Assembly (NCBI GenBank): GCA_016292215.1
Contig: JAEFBB010000023.1
Coordinates: 1 to 35,727, forward strand
Origin: Saccharofermentans sp.
GTDB taxonomy: Bacteria; Bacillota; Clostridia; Saccharofermentanales; Saccharofermentanaceae
Direction: 5' to 3'
Length of the DNA stretch: 35,727 nucleotides
Position numbers and translations under genes: made by a program. Below the pieces are notes generated by a model. That model saw only the letters and a program-made list of their open reading frames with translations, was not told the origin of the DNA and ran no database searches. Shown here in pieces: positions 17,684-25,594 of this stretch (positions are counted from its first letter, which is position 1; each line of letters opens with the position of its first letter).

Positions 17684-18451
17684 ATGGTTAAGATCTTTTT
17701 AAACGGTTGTTGCGGAAGAATGGGCAAGGTTATCGTTAACCTTTGCAATCAGAGCGACGACTATGAGATAGTTGCAGGCGGAGATATAGTTACTAATCCG
17801 GATTATAAGTTCCCTGTATATTCCAATCTCAGTGAGTGCACGGAAGACTTCGATGTCATTATCGATTTCTCTAATGCAAAGGCTGTTCCTGCGGTCCTTG
17901 ATTTCGCACTGGCACGCAAGAAGCCATTTATCTGCTGCACTACAGCTCTTTCCGAAGAGACTCTGGCAAGCCTTGATAAGGCTTCATCTGAGATTGCGGT
18001 ATTCAGATCTGCAAATATGAGCATCGGCATCAATCTTATGATCGAACTCGCCAAGAAGGCTACAAAGATCCTTTATCCCGAGTTTGATATCGAGATCGTT
18101 GAGGCTCATCACAACAGAAAGCTTGATGCACCTTCAGGCACAGCCATGATGATCGCAGATGCGATCAAGCAGGAAATGCCTGATGAAGCTGAATATGTAT
18201 ATGACAGACATAGCGTAAACAAGGCGAGAGCCAAGAACGAGATCGGTATCTCTTCTATCAGGGGAGGTAACATCGTAGGCGAGCATGAGGCCATGTTCAT
18301 CAGCGATGAGGAGATCGTTTCTATCAGCCACAGCGCTCAGACGAGAGACGTTTTCGCTAAGGGCGCTCTCAGAGCAGCGAAATTTATGTCCGCAAAACAG
18401 AGTGGATATTACAATATGTCTGATATAATTGCTGAGTACACAGGCGAATAA
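17684..18451 (+). CDS. dapB: 4-hydroxy-tetrahydrodipicolinate reductase
   Basis: Second enzyme of the diaminopimelate branch, reducing the DapA product with NAD(P)H. The 255-residue product starts with a Rossmann loop, LNGCCGRMGK. It contains the family signature around EIVEAHHNRKLDAPSGTA, with the catalytic His pair and the Lys. ATG at 17684 is preferred over TTG at 17681, because AGGAG at 17673-17677 is six bases from the ATG and only three from the TTG. The gene lies between dapA and yajC and is read with them. Confidence 0.95.
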   Translation: MVKIFLNGCCGRMGKVIVNLCNQSDDYEIVAGGDIVTNPDYKFPVYSNLSECTEDFDVIIDFSNAKAVPAVLDFALARKKPFICCTTALSEETLASLDKASSEIAVFRSANMSIGINLMIELAKKATKILYPEFDIEIVEAHHNRKLDAPSGTAMMIADAIKQEMPDEAEYVYDRHSVNKARAKNEIGISSIRGGNIVGEHEAMFISDEEIVSISHSAQTRDVFAKGALRAAKFMSAKQSGYYNMSDIIAEYTGE

Positions 18452-18470
18452 TTATTTGGAGGAAACATAA

Positions 18471-18878
18471 ATGTTAATTTTGGATGCAACAACAGGCACT
18501 GCAGGTACAGGCGGAGAGTTTATGGGCTCAATTGCCTCATTGGCACTTCTTGTGCTGATGTTCGTAGTTTTCTACTTTATTCTTATCAGACCTCAGAAGA
18601 AGAAGGATAAGGAACTCAAAGAGCAGATGAGCAAGCTCGCTGTAGGCGATAAGGTTATCACCATCGGCGGCCTCGTAGGCTTTGTTGCTAATATCAAGGA
18701 CGATCAGGTTACGATCTCCACATCAGCTGCAAATACACTCGTTACTTTCACAAAGAGCGCTATCCAGACAGTTATCAAGCGTGACCAGCTCAATGCTGAC
18801 GGATCTGTCAAGAAGGTTGAAGCTCCTGAGAAGACAAGCTTCTTCGGCAAGAAGAAAAAGAAGGACGACGAAGAGTAA
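18471..18878 (+). CDS. yajC: Preprotein translocase subunit YajC
   Basis: Small membrane protein of the Sec accessory complex with SecD and SecF. The 135-residue product has one membrane helix (about residues 18-41) ending in ILIRPQKKKDKE, the family hallmark. The KLAVGDKVITIGGLVG and later VTF blocks of the cytoplasmic domain follow. The C-terminus is a Lys-rich tail ending in acidic residues. GGAGG within 18458-18463 precedes the ATG. Its position after dapB is unusual, since yajC more often sits with tgt or secDF. A terminator follows directly, closing the dapA-dapB-yajC unit. Confidence 0.93.
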   Translation: MLILDATTGTAGTGGEFMGSIASLALLVLMFVVFYFILIRPQKKKDKELKEQMSKLAVGDKVITIGGLVGFVANIKDDQVTISTSAANTLVTFTKSAIQTVIKRDQLNADGSVKKVEAPEKTSFFGKKKKKDDEE

Positions 18879-18903
18879 TTCTTTAATATTGGCTGTTAAT
18901 ACG

Positions 18904-18928
18904 GGCCCGGATAATTGCCGGGCCTTTT
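18904..18928 (+). terminator. Rho-independent terminator after yajC
   Basis: GGCCCGG (18904-18910) pairs with CCGGGCC (18918-18924) around a seven-base loop and is followed by TTTT. It separates the dap-yajC unit from dnaG. Confidence 0.8.
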
Positions 18929-18948
18929 AATTAAAGACAGGGGTAAAC

Positions 18949-20898
18949 ATGGGACTCATACCTGAAAGCGTCATTGAAGAGGTGCTTACAAGAGCGGACA
19001 TAGAATCCGTAGTAAGCCGTTATGTTCTTCTGAAGCGCCAGGGCGGAAACATGTGGGGCCTCTGTCCTTTTCATTCTGAGAAGACGGCATCTTTTTCCGT
19101 AAACCCCGCGAAAAATATCTTTAAGTGCTTCGGATGCGGCAAGGGTGGTAATGCAATCAATTTCATCATGGAGATTGAGCATATGACTTATCCTGAGGCC
19201 ATCAGACATTTGGCAGGCCTTTACGGCGTTGAAGTGCCGGAGACAGGTTATTCCGGAGAAAGCAGTCAGAAAGAAGAGCGTGACCGCGTTAAGGATATCC
19301 TTAAAGAAGCTGCAAAGTTCTACTACAAGTCCTATAACGATGAGAGTATCGGCAAGCCCGCCAGAGATTATGCCGCAAAAAGAGGTCTTTCCAAGCAGAC
19401 ATTGGATAATTTCGGTATCGGATATTCTCCGATCAATTGGACCGCTTTATATGACCACCTCAAGCAGAAGGGCTATAAGGATGACGAGCTTTTAAACTCC
19501 GGTATTTTCGCTAAGTCTGAGAAGACCGGCAAACCTTATGATCTTTTCCGCGGAAGGCTTATGTTCCCGATCTTTGATTCATTCGGAACGATAATCGCTT
19601 TCGGCGGAAGAGCTTTGGGCGATGAGAAGCCCAAATACATCAATTCTCCAGATTCGCTTGTTTATAACAAACAGAATCATCTATATGCGATGAATTTCGC
19701 CAGAAAAGAACAGGCCAAGCAGCTTATCGTGGTAGAAGGCTATATGGATGCCATCGCCATGCATGCTGCAGGATTTAAGAACACGGTGGCTGCTTTGGGA
19801 ACGTCTTTTACAGACAGCCAGCTTAAGTTGTGTTCCAGATATGCCGAAGAGGTAGTTTTCTTCTTCGATGCCGATGCTGCAGGACAAAAGGCAGCTTTAA
19901 GAGCCATCCAGATGATGATGGATTACTTAAAGAGACTTACAGGCATCAATATCCGCATAAGGATCGCCAAAGTGCCTGACGGCAAGGATCCTGATGAGTA
20001 TATCAAGACCAACGGTGCCGAGAAGTTCAAAGACGTTGTTAAGAATGCGCTTTATGTAGAAGATTATCTGATCGACAGAGCTAAGAATGACAATACAGAC
20101 CCCGAGACGGGAGAACTGGACAGGGGCAGATACCAGAAAGATATCCTGACTTACGGTTCATGGATGAATGATGAGATCAAGATGAGCAGAATGGCGGGCG
20201 TCGCTGCACCTTTGCTCGGAGCCACGGCCCAGGCTGTCATGAATCAGATGATCAAATTCAAGCAGGCTGAAGAAAAGAAACAGGAGCAGCAGGATTCCAG
20301 AGCTTTAGAGCGCCAGAGAATCCAGGATATTACGAACCGTAACAAGGCTGAAATTGATGCCGGCACTCCCGATGAGCCCGTTGAAGTCGCACCGGCCCAG
20401 CCTGTATTTAAGAAGGTCGTTGATACGGCTACCAAGGATGAGATAGACCTGTTCGCTTACGCTTTATCTCTGGGAAACGCACTGGCTGACAGCAAAAAGA
20501 TCGATAAGACTGACATTATCAGGCCTGATGATTTCTCGGGTGATACGATAAGGGAGCTTGTCAGGATCTTCCTCAATATTTTTGACGGCAGGAATGAGAC
20601 TTTGTTTGCCCGTATGAGTGATTATTTCTCCAAGCTTACGATCAACGGCATGCCTGCTGAAGACGTTATGCTGAGAGCTGTCGATAATGCTGATAAGAGT
20701 TCGAATGTCGACATTAAGAGAGATATGTATCTGGCACTGCTGTTCAAGGTAAGGACCTCCATAATCGACCGCGAGGAAGAGAAGCTTATCTCGAGAAGAG
20801 CGTCTGCTTCTAATGAGGAAAAGGCCAAAATCGACGAGATGCTAAGACGCCTTTCCGAGTACAAGCTGACATTAAGGAATAAGATTGGAGAGCTCTGA
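18949..20898 (+). CDS. dnaG: DNA primase
   Basis: Makes RNA primers for Okazaki fragments. The 649-residue protein has an N-terminal CHC2 zinc ribbon (C39, H42, C60, C63), the RNA polymerase domain with a toprim fold (VVEGYMDAIA, then FFFDADAAGQKA), and a C-terminal helicase-binding region after a charged Gln/Glu/Lys linker near residues 440-480. AGGGG lies just upstream of the ATG. The stop overlaps the trmK start in TGATG. In most Firmicutes rpoD sits between dnaG and trmK; here it is absent. Confidence 0.96.
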   Translation: MGLIPESVIEEVLTRADIESVVSRYVLLKRQGGNMWGLCPFHSEKTASFSVNPAKNIFKCFGCGKGGNAINFIMEIEHMTYPEAIRHLAGLYGVEVPETGYSGESSQKEERDRVKDILKEAAKFYYKSYNDESIGKPARDYAAKRGLSKQTLDNFGIGYSPINWTALYDHLKQKGYKDDELLNSGIFAKSEKTGKPYDLFRGRLMFPIFDSFGTIIAFGGRALGDEKPKYINSPDSLVYNKQNHLYAMNFARKEQAKQLIVVEGYMDAIAMHAAGFKNTVAALGTSFTDSQLKLCSRYAEEVVFFFDADAAGQKAALRAIQMMMDYLKRLTGINIRIRIAKVPDGKDPDEYIKTNGAEKFKDVVKNALYVEDYLIDRAKNDNTDPETGELDRGRYQKDILTYGSWMNDEIKMSRMAGVAAPLLGATAQAVMNQMIKFKQAEEKKQEQQDSRALERQRIQDITNRNKAEIDAGTPDEPVEVAPAQPVFKKVVDTATKDEIDLFAYALSLGNALADSKKIDKTDIIRPDDFSGDTIRELVRIFLNIFDGRNETLFARMSDYFSKLTINGMPAEDVMLRAVDNADKSSNVDIKRDMYLALLFKVRTSIIDREEEKLISRRASASNEEKAKIDEMLRRLSEYKLTLRNKIGEL

Positions 20899-21593
20899 TG
20901 CAGGAACTGCCGATTAGACTCGAAATGGTTTTCGGGCAGGTCAAAAAAGCCTTAAGGGAAGACCTGCGCGGCAGATTTGTAGATGTCGGATCTGATCACG
21001 GATATCTTGCGATCAGATGTCTTGAAGAAGAGATCGCTGATTTTGCTATCTGTACCGAGATCCACAAGGCTCCTGCGCAAAGATCGCATGACGCGCTGAC
21101 GGAAGCGGGCTTTGGTGACAGAGCCATTGTTTATATCACTGACGGACTGAAAGGTGTTGAGCTTCAGCCGGGCGACATTATCGTAATGGCCGGCATGGGC
21201 GGACTTAACATCATTGATATCATTGACCGCGCGCTTAAGGATAACGGTTTTCACACGATAGAGAACGTTACTTTCGTGCTTCAGCCCCAGAAATCCAATG
21301 AGATCGTAAGAAATTACCTTGCCAGGACCGGTTTTGTCTTTGAGGATGAATCGGTTTGTTACGACAGGGATATATTCTATAATTGTATGAGGGTCGTATT
21401 TAAGGGGATCAGCACTACTCTTACCGATGAACAGGCTTGCTACGGACCTGTGCTTCTCAAGAAGTACGATGATGGTGATGAGGATGTTGCCGGTTACTTT
21501 GAGCATTTGAACGGCCTCTTTGAGGTAAGACAGAGGAGCAATCCTGTCGTTAAAGCGGCACTAGAGGAGAGAAAAGCAAATGAGAATAAGTGA
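20898..21593 (+). CDS. trmK: tRNA (adenine-22-N1)-methyltransferase, TrmK family
   Basis: Methylates N1 of adenine 22 in tRNA with S-adenosylmethionine. The 231-residue protein has the family SAM motif FVDVGSDHGYL near residue 27, TEIHKAPAQR as the acidic binding loop, and the MAGMGG block. LQPQKSNEIVRNYL appears in the C-terminal part of the Rossmann domain. The ATG overlaps the dnaG stop by one base, and GGAG lies seven bases upstream. Its 3' end overlaps the next gene by 14 bases, as the trmK-Nif3 pair commonly does in Firmicutes. Confidence 0.9.
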   Translation: MQELPIRLEMVFGQVKKALREDLRGRFVDVGSDHGYLAIRCLEEEIADFAICTEIHKAPAQRSHDALTEAGFGDRAIVYITDGLKGVELQPGDIIVMAGMGGLNIIDIIDRALKDNGFHTIENVTFVLQPQKSNEIVRNYLARTGFVFEDESVCYDRDIFYNCMRVVFKGISTTLTDEQACYGPVLLKKYDDGDEDVAGYFEHLNGLFEVRQRSNPVVKAALEERKANENK

Positions 21594-22353
21594 TGTTGAA
21601 TCTTTCTTGAATGGCAAATTCCCGCCGGAGAATGCTCTTGAATACGATAATGTCGGACTAATAGCAGGTGACAGGGATTCTGAGGTAACAGGGATCGTTG
21701 TTTCGCTGGACCTTACAAGTAAGGCTGTCGTAGCGGCTAAAAACGCAGGTGCAAACCTTATCGTTACGCATCACCCGATAATTTTCGGCGGAATTAATAA
21801 TCTTACGACTGATGATTATGTGGGCAGAACTCTTACAGAACTTATAAAATCCGGCATGTCAGTTATCAGCTGCCATACGAATCTTGATCTTACTGAAGAA
21901 TTCGGAGATCTTGCTATAGCCGAAAAGCTTGGCATTAACAACGCTAAGCCGTTAGATGGTGCTGTCTGCGGAGTTGTCTTTGACCTCAATTACAATAACC
22001 GCATAACACTTAAAGATTATTGCAAAGAAGTTGCCTTGGGTTTGGGTACCAGCGGCATAATCACAATCAATAATCCGGATAATTATGTCAGCAAGGTGTT
22101 TGTTCAGGGCGGAGCCTTTGATGAAGATTCCATTCCGGCAGTAGTAAAGGCTAAAGTCGATACTGTTATCTCAGGTGAGATCAAGCATCACATTTGTGTC
22201 GCGCTGGATGAGATGGGAATTAATACGATCATAGCAGGACATTCCGCGACCGAGCAGGCTTACCTGCCCAAGATAGCGCATTTGCTCTCTGACAAGTACC
22301 CTGAGACGGGTATTACTGTGAATTATAACAACGAAGTATCATCTATACTTTAA
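21580..22353 (+). CDS. Nif3-like dinuclear metal center hexameric protein
   Basis: DUF34/Nif3 family, often labelled GTP cyclohydrolase I type 2, although the cellular role is not settled. The 257-residue product has the metal-binding motifs THHPIIF, SCHTNLD and, near the C-terminus, GHSATEQ. The length fits the short form without the PII-like insert. A GAGGAG ribosome binding site lies in the last trmK codons, and the ATG overlaps trmK by 14 bases, so the two are translationally coupled. It is followed within about 30 bases by the RNase P RNA. Confidence 0.9.
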   Translation: MRISDVESFLNGKFPPENALEYDNVGLIAGDRDSEVTGIVVSLDLTSKAVVAAKNAGANLIVTHHPIIFGGINNLTTDDYVGRTLTELIKSGMSVISCHTNLDLTEEFGDLAIAEKLGINNAKPLDGAVCGVVFDLNYNNRITLKDYCKEVALGLGTSGIITINNPDNYVSKVFVQGGAFDEDSIPAVVKAKVDTVISGEIKHHICVALDEMGINTIIAGHSATEQAYLPKIAHLLSDKYPETGITVNYNNEVSSIL

Positions 22354-22372
22354 GCGACTTTATTATTAAAAT

Positions 22373-22378
22373 TATTAT
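22373..22378 (+). promoter_or_regulatory. Possible -10 box for rnpB
   Basis: TATTAT lies about seven bases before the likely 5' end of the RNA. The -35 region overlaps the end of the Nif3 gene and is poor (TTAAGC at 17 bases). Weak evidence. Confidence 0.3.
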
Positions 22379-22385
22379 GTTTTTC

Positions 22386-22725
22386 GGGCAGGCCGAGACG
22401 ATCGCGGGCGCCACTTGTGCGAAAGCACGGCGCATGAGGAAAGTCCGGGCTCCAAAGGACAGGATGCCGGGCAGTTCCCGGTGAAGGCAACTTTAAGGAA
22501 AGTGCAACAGAAAAGAAAACCGCCCCAAAAGGGTAAGGATGAAAAGGCGAGGTAAGAGCTCACCGGCGATGTGGAGACATATCGGCCTTGTAAACCCCAT
22601 CCGGAGCAACGTCGTGGAGAGGTGGTCGTGGTCCGCGAACCTCAGGAGACGGCTTGAACGTTTTAGAGATATTACGTCTAGATAGATGATCGTCATATAC
22701 AGAACCCGGCTTACCGGTCTGCACG
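22386..22725 (+). ncRNA. rnpB: RNase P RNA, bacterial type A
   Basis: Catalytic RNA that trims the 5' leader of tRNA precursors. Conserved region I, GAGGAAAGTCCGGGCT, is at 22436-22451. The ACCCCATCCGGAGCAA core lies near 22596, and conserved region V with ACAGAACCCGGCTTA ends near 22713. P1 forms from GCAGGCCG (22388-22395) and CGGTCTGC (22715-22722) with one G-U pair, which fixes both ends to within a few bases. A GTGC-GAAA-GCAC hairpin fits P3. No T-run terminator is visible between it and the next gene, so the 3' end may come from processing. Confidence 0.95.
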
Positions 22726-22761
22726 GAAAACATAACAATTAAACATCAGGAGGATCAGGAC

Positions 22762-23937
22762 ATGTCAGCAGAATCTTATTTGAGCAGAGGCGTATCACCC
22801 ACGAAAGATGATGTTAAGGCAGCTGTTAAGAATCAGTCAAAGGGCGTTTTCCCCGGAGCTTTCTGTAAGCTTATCGAAGACCTCGCAGGTGATCCCGAAT
22901 ATTGTACTGCTATCCATGCTGACGGCGCAGGCACAAAATCCTCCGTTGCTTACCTGATGTATAAAGAGACAGGCAATTACGATTGGTTTAAGGGCCTTGC
23001 CCAGGATTCACTCGTAATGAATACAGATGACCTCGCTTGCTGCGGTGTTACTGAGAACCTTATGCTTTCCAACACGATCGGCCGTAACGCTCACAGAGTT
23101 GACGGTAAGGCTATTGCAAAGGTTATCGAAGGATACGATGAGATCATCGCAAAGCTTGCTGCACAGGGCATCAATATCACAATGTGCGGCGGCGAGACAG
23201 CAGACGTTGGCGACCTCGTAAGAACTCTCATCGTTGACTCAACACTCGTTGCAAGAGCAAAGAGATCTGAAGTTATCAATGCAGCTAATATCAAGCCCGG
23301 CAATGTTATCGTTGGTCTTGCTTCTTTCGGTCAGGCTACATATGAAGACAAGTACAATTCAGGCATGTCTTCCAATGGACTTACGGCAGCACGTCACATG
23401 CTCCTCAACAAGTATTACTATGAGAACTACAAGGAATCCTTCTCAGACACGTTGGGCGAGGATAAGGCTTATTGCGGTAAATACAGACTTTCAGATAATC
23501 TTCCCGGAACAGATGTAACGGTAGGCGAGGCTATCCTTGCACCTACGAGAACATTCCTGCCGGTTATCTCTAAGGTTCTTGCTTCTTACAGAGCAAACGT
23601 TCACGGTATCATCCACTGCACAGGCGGCGGACAGGCTAAGTGCCGTGACTTCGGTACTAACCTCAGATATGTTAAGGACAACATGTTTGATCTGCCTCCG
23701 CTTTTCCAGGCAATCTACGAATCCGGCGAGATTCCGATGAAGGAGCTTTATCAGGTATTCAACTGCGGTCACAGGATCGAGTTCTACGTTGATGAAGAAG
23801 TTGCTTCCAAGATCATTGAGATTGCCAATACATTCAATATCGAAGCCAGATTAATCGGCCATGTGGAATTGTCTTCAAATAGTAACGGAAATGAAGTAAT
23901 TATACTGTCTCACGGCCAGGAATTTGTTTATAATTAA
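22762..23937 (+). CDS. purM: Phosphoribosylformylglycinamidine cyclo-ligase (AIR synthase), Bacteroidetes-like form
   Basis: Forms aminoimidazole ribonucleotide from FGAM with ATP in purine synthesis. The 391-residue protein shows the PurM/AIR-synthase pattern: ADGAGTKSSVAY near residue 51, a conserved NTDDLACCG block, GGETADVGD, ASFGQATY with SNGL, and HCTGGGQAK. Sequence and length resemble, from memory, the roughly 390-residue form common in Bacteroidetes rather than the 340-residue Firmicutes PurM. AGGAGG at 22748-22753 precedes the ATG by eight bases. No other purine genes are adjacent. Thr is mostly ACA and codon bias is strong, so expression is probably high. A closely related PurM-like paralog cannot be excluded. 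Confidence 0.82.
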   Translation: MSAESYLSRGVSPTKDDVKAAVKNQSKGVFPGAFCKLIEDLAGDPEYCTAIHADGAGTKSSVAYLMYKETGNYDWFKGLAQDSLVMNTDDLACCGVTENLMLSNTIGRNAHRVDGKAIAKVIEGYDEIIAKLAAQGINITMCGGETADVGDLVRTLIVDSTLVARAKRSEVINAANIKPGNVIVGLASFGQATYEDKYNSGMSSNGLTAARHMLLNKYYYENYKESFSDTLGEDKAYCGKYRLSDNLPGTDVTVGEAILAPTRTFLPVISKVLASYRANVHGIIHCTGGGQAKCRDFGTNLRYVKDNMFDLPPLFQAIYESGEIPMKELYQVFNCGHRIEFYVDEEVASKIIEIANTFNIEARLIGHVELSSNSNGNEVIILSHGQEFVYN

Positions 23938-23943
23938 TTATGG

Positions 23944-23983
23944 GCAGGCAGTACCTGCTCAAATAAATTAAAGGCAGGTATTG
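23944..23983 (+). promoter_or_regulatory. Possible RNA switch over the aquaporin ribosome binding site
   Basis: CAGTACCTGC (23949-23958) can pair over ten bases, one G-U, with GCAGGTATTG (23974-23983). That would bury the GGCAGG Shine-Dalgarno-like sequence at 23973-23978. Upstream GCAGG (23944-23948) can instead pair with CCTGC (23954-23958), which would free it. The two structures exclude each other. A regulatory role is inference. Confidence 0.35.
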
Positions 23984-23985
23984 TT

Positions 23986-24687
23986 ATGGACGCGTTAAAG
24001 AAGTATATTGCCGAGTTTTTCGGTACGTTTACGCTTGTACTTGTAGGATGCGGTACCGCAATGACTGTAGGATGTGATTCCGATAATGGTTGCGGCTATA
24101 TCCTTACAGCATTCGCTTTTGGTCTTGTAATTGTCGGAATGGCTTACTGTATCGGCAATGTTTCAGGTTGCCATATCAATCCGGCCGTTTCACTTGCTTG
24201 CTTACTCTCCAAGAGAATGAGCGGCAAGGATTTCCTTTTCTATTGTATTTCACAGGTTGTCGGTGCTTTAGCAGGTGCAGCAGTCTTAAGATGCATCTGG
24301 AGCTTGGGCAATGTTGAAGATAAGACAGGCGGTCTTGGTTCTAACGGTCTTGGCGGCTTCAGCGGCGATTGGGCATGGGCAGCAGGACTTATCGTTGAGA
24401 TCTTCCTGACATTCATTTTCGTATTGGTTATCCTCGGTGTTACAGATGAGAAGTTTAAGCACGGCTCATTCGCAGGTGTAGTAATCGGTTTCTCACTCGT
24501 TATGGTTCATATCCTCGGTATCGGCCTTACAGGTACATCTGTTAACCCCGCACGTTCTATCGGACCCGCTATCCTTGCAGGTGCTGATGCGCTCAGCGTT
24601 GTCTGGATCTTCATCGTAGGACCTTTCCTCGGTGCAGCTATGGCAGCATTCGTTTACAGATTCATCGCTAAGAAGGACGAAAAGTAA
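23986..24687 (+). CDS. aqpZ: Aquaporin, water-channel type
   Basis: Major intrinsic protein forming a membrane channel. The 233-residue product has six predicted membrane helices and both NPA loops, HINPAVS and SVNPARS. The residue after the second NPAR is Ser rather than the Asp typical of glycerol facilitators. A conserved His in LVMVHILG and a Phe in FAFG match the AqpZ selectivity filter, so a water channel is more likely than GlpF. No glycerol kinase gene is adjacent. The ATG follows a GGCAGG element that may be sequestered in a hairpin. A hairpin terminator lies downstream. Confidence 0.9.
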   Translation: MDALKKYIAEFFGTFTLVLVGCGTAMTVGCDSDNGCGYILTAFAFGLVIVGMAYCIGNVSGCHINPAVSLACLLSKRMSGKDFLFYCISQVVGALAGAAVLRCIWSLGNVEDKTGGLGSNGLGGFSGDWAWAAGLIVEIFLTFIFVLVILGVTDEKFKHGSFAGVVIGFSLVMVHILGIGLTGTSVNPARSIGPAILAGADALSVVWIFIVGPFLGAAMAAFVYRFIAKKDEK

Positions 24688-24743
24688 TTAGGTGAGTATA
24701 AGGTTTTAAACCTTACTGATTCATTATTAACCCGACCGGGTAA

Positions 24744-24783
24744 AGAGGCTGTCTCTGATTTTGAGGCAGCCTCTAGTCTTTCT
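24744..24783 (+). terminator. Terminator-like hairpin after the aquaporin gene
   Basis: AGAGGCTGTCTC (24744-24755) pairs with GAGGCAGCCTCT (24763-24774) with one T-G pair around a TGATTTT loop. The tail AGTCTTTCTT is only moderately T-rich. A smaller AAGGTTT/AAACCTT hairpin lies near 24700. Confidence 0.65.
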
Positions 24784-24845
24784 TATATTCTTTATGTATT
24801 ATCCTGTTAGAAGAAATTCTCAAAACTATTTGAAAGGAGAACAGC

Positions 24846-25508
24846 GTGGAAAATTTAAATGCCGTCGTTTCTTCAGTTCTTGTTCTGACCATGGCATTTT
24901 CTTTGTCAGGCTGCCGCGTTAGCGAAGCAAAGTTCAGCCCTTCAGGTCTTGCCAAGTATGCTAAATCTCAGGGCGCTGAGTGCTACGATGATCCTGATGA
25001 ATGGTGCCACGATCTCGAAAATGTAAATGGTGATATTACCTTTATTGAAGATGGTGTTTATTTCTATGCCAAGAAAGACGTCGTAAAGGATACTTTAAAG
25101 GGCTGGGAAGTAACAGAGGGTTTTTACAGTGTTGCGATCAATGAAGCAACAATATATATAGTTGGTGACTATTCAGAAAAGGATGATACATCAAGCGTAG
25201 GATATGCAATTTCCCTTTCATATAATAACGAAGTAAGCGCTGTTAAATTTTATAATCAACATACTGTAGCTCTTGAAGTCGATGCAATGTCAAATCCTGA
25301 TGCTGAATGTGACGATTTTAAGGATGGCAGTCTACAGTATTTCCTTTATTCGGAAGATGCCGGTTATTCTCATCATGTATGCGGCATTTATCTTCAGGGA
25401 AATACAGTACTTCTTATATTTGGTGCCGGTGATGACGAAAATATCGCCAATAAACATGTTTATGATATCTGCAAGGCATTAGATCTTGCTTCTCCCGGTG
25501 ATCTTTGA
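24846..25508 (+). CDS. Putative lipoprotein of unknown function
   Basis: A 220-residue protein starting at GTG, six bases after AAAGGAG (24833-24839). A hydrophobic segment ends in SLSGC with the lipobox Cys at residue 23, so the mature protein should be lipid-anchored outside the membrane. The n-region (MENLN) has no Lys or Arg, which is unusual for a signal peptide. An in-frame stop at 24831 rules out an upstream start. The mature part contains several further Cys and many acidic residues; I recognise no family. It is a monocistronic gene between two hairpin terminators. It shows no evident relation to the two membrane proteins at 33267-34776. Confidence 0.7.
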   Translation: MENLNAVVSSVLVLTMAFSLSGCRVSEAKFSPSGLAKYAKSQGAECYDDPDEWCHDLENVNGDITFIEDGVYFYAKKDVVKDTLKGWEVTEGFYSVAINEATIYIVGDYSEKDDTSSVGYAISLSYNNEVSAVKFYNQHTVALEVDAMSNPDAECDDFKDGSLQYFLYSEDAGYSHHVCGIYLQGNTVLLIFGAGDDENIANKHVYDICKALDLASPGDL

Positions 25509-25541
25509 CAGAAAGAAATCTTAAGTATAAATCTGAACAAC

Positions 25542-25573
25542 AAAAGAGGCGGCATCACATTGATACCGCCTCA
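25542..25573 (-). terminator. Terminator of glutamine synthetase, possibly bidirectional
   Basis: GAGGCGG (25546-25552) pairs with CCGCCTC (25566-25572), extended inward by ATCA/TGAT after one mismatch, loop CAT. On the minus strand the stem is followed by TTTTG, a good tail for glnA. On the plus strand the tail (ATATTATTG) is weaker but could also end the lipoprotein transcript. Confidence 0.8.
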
Positions 25574-25594
25574 TATTATTGTTTCGTAATTTGA

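Noticed and set aside
23986..24687. Glycerol facilitator GlpF
   Set aside because: The second NPA loop has NPARS rather than NPARD, and AqpZ-like filter residues are present; no glycerol genes are adjacent.
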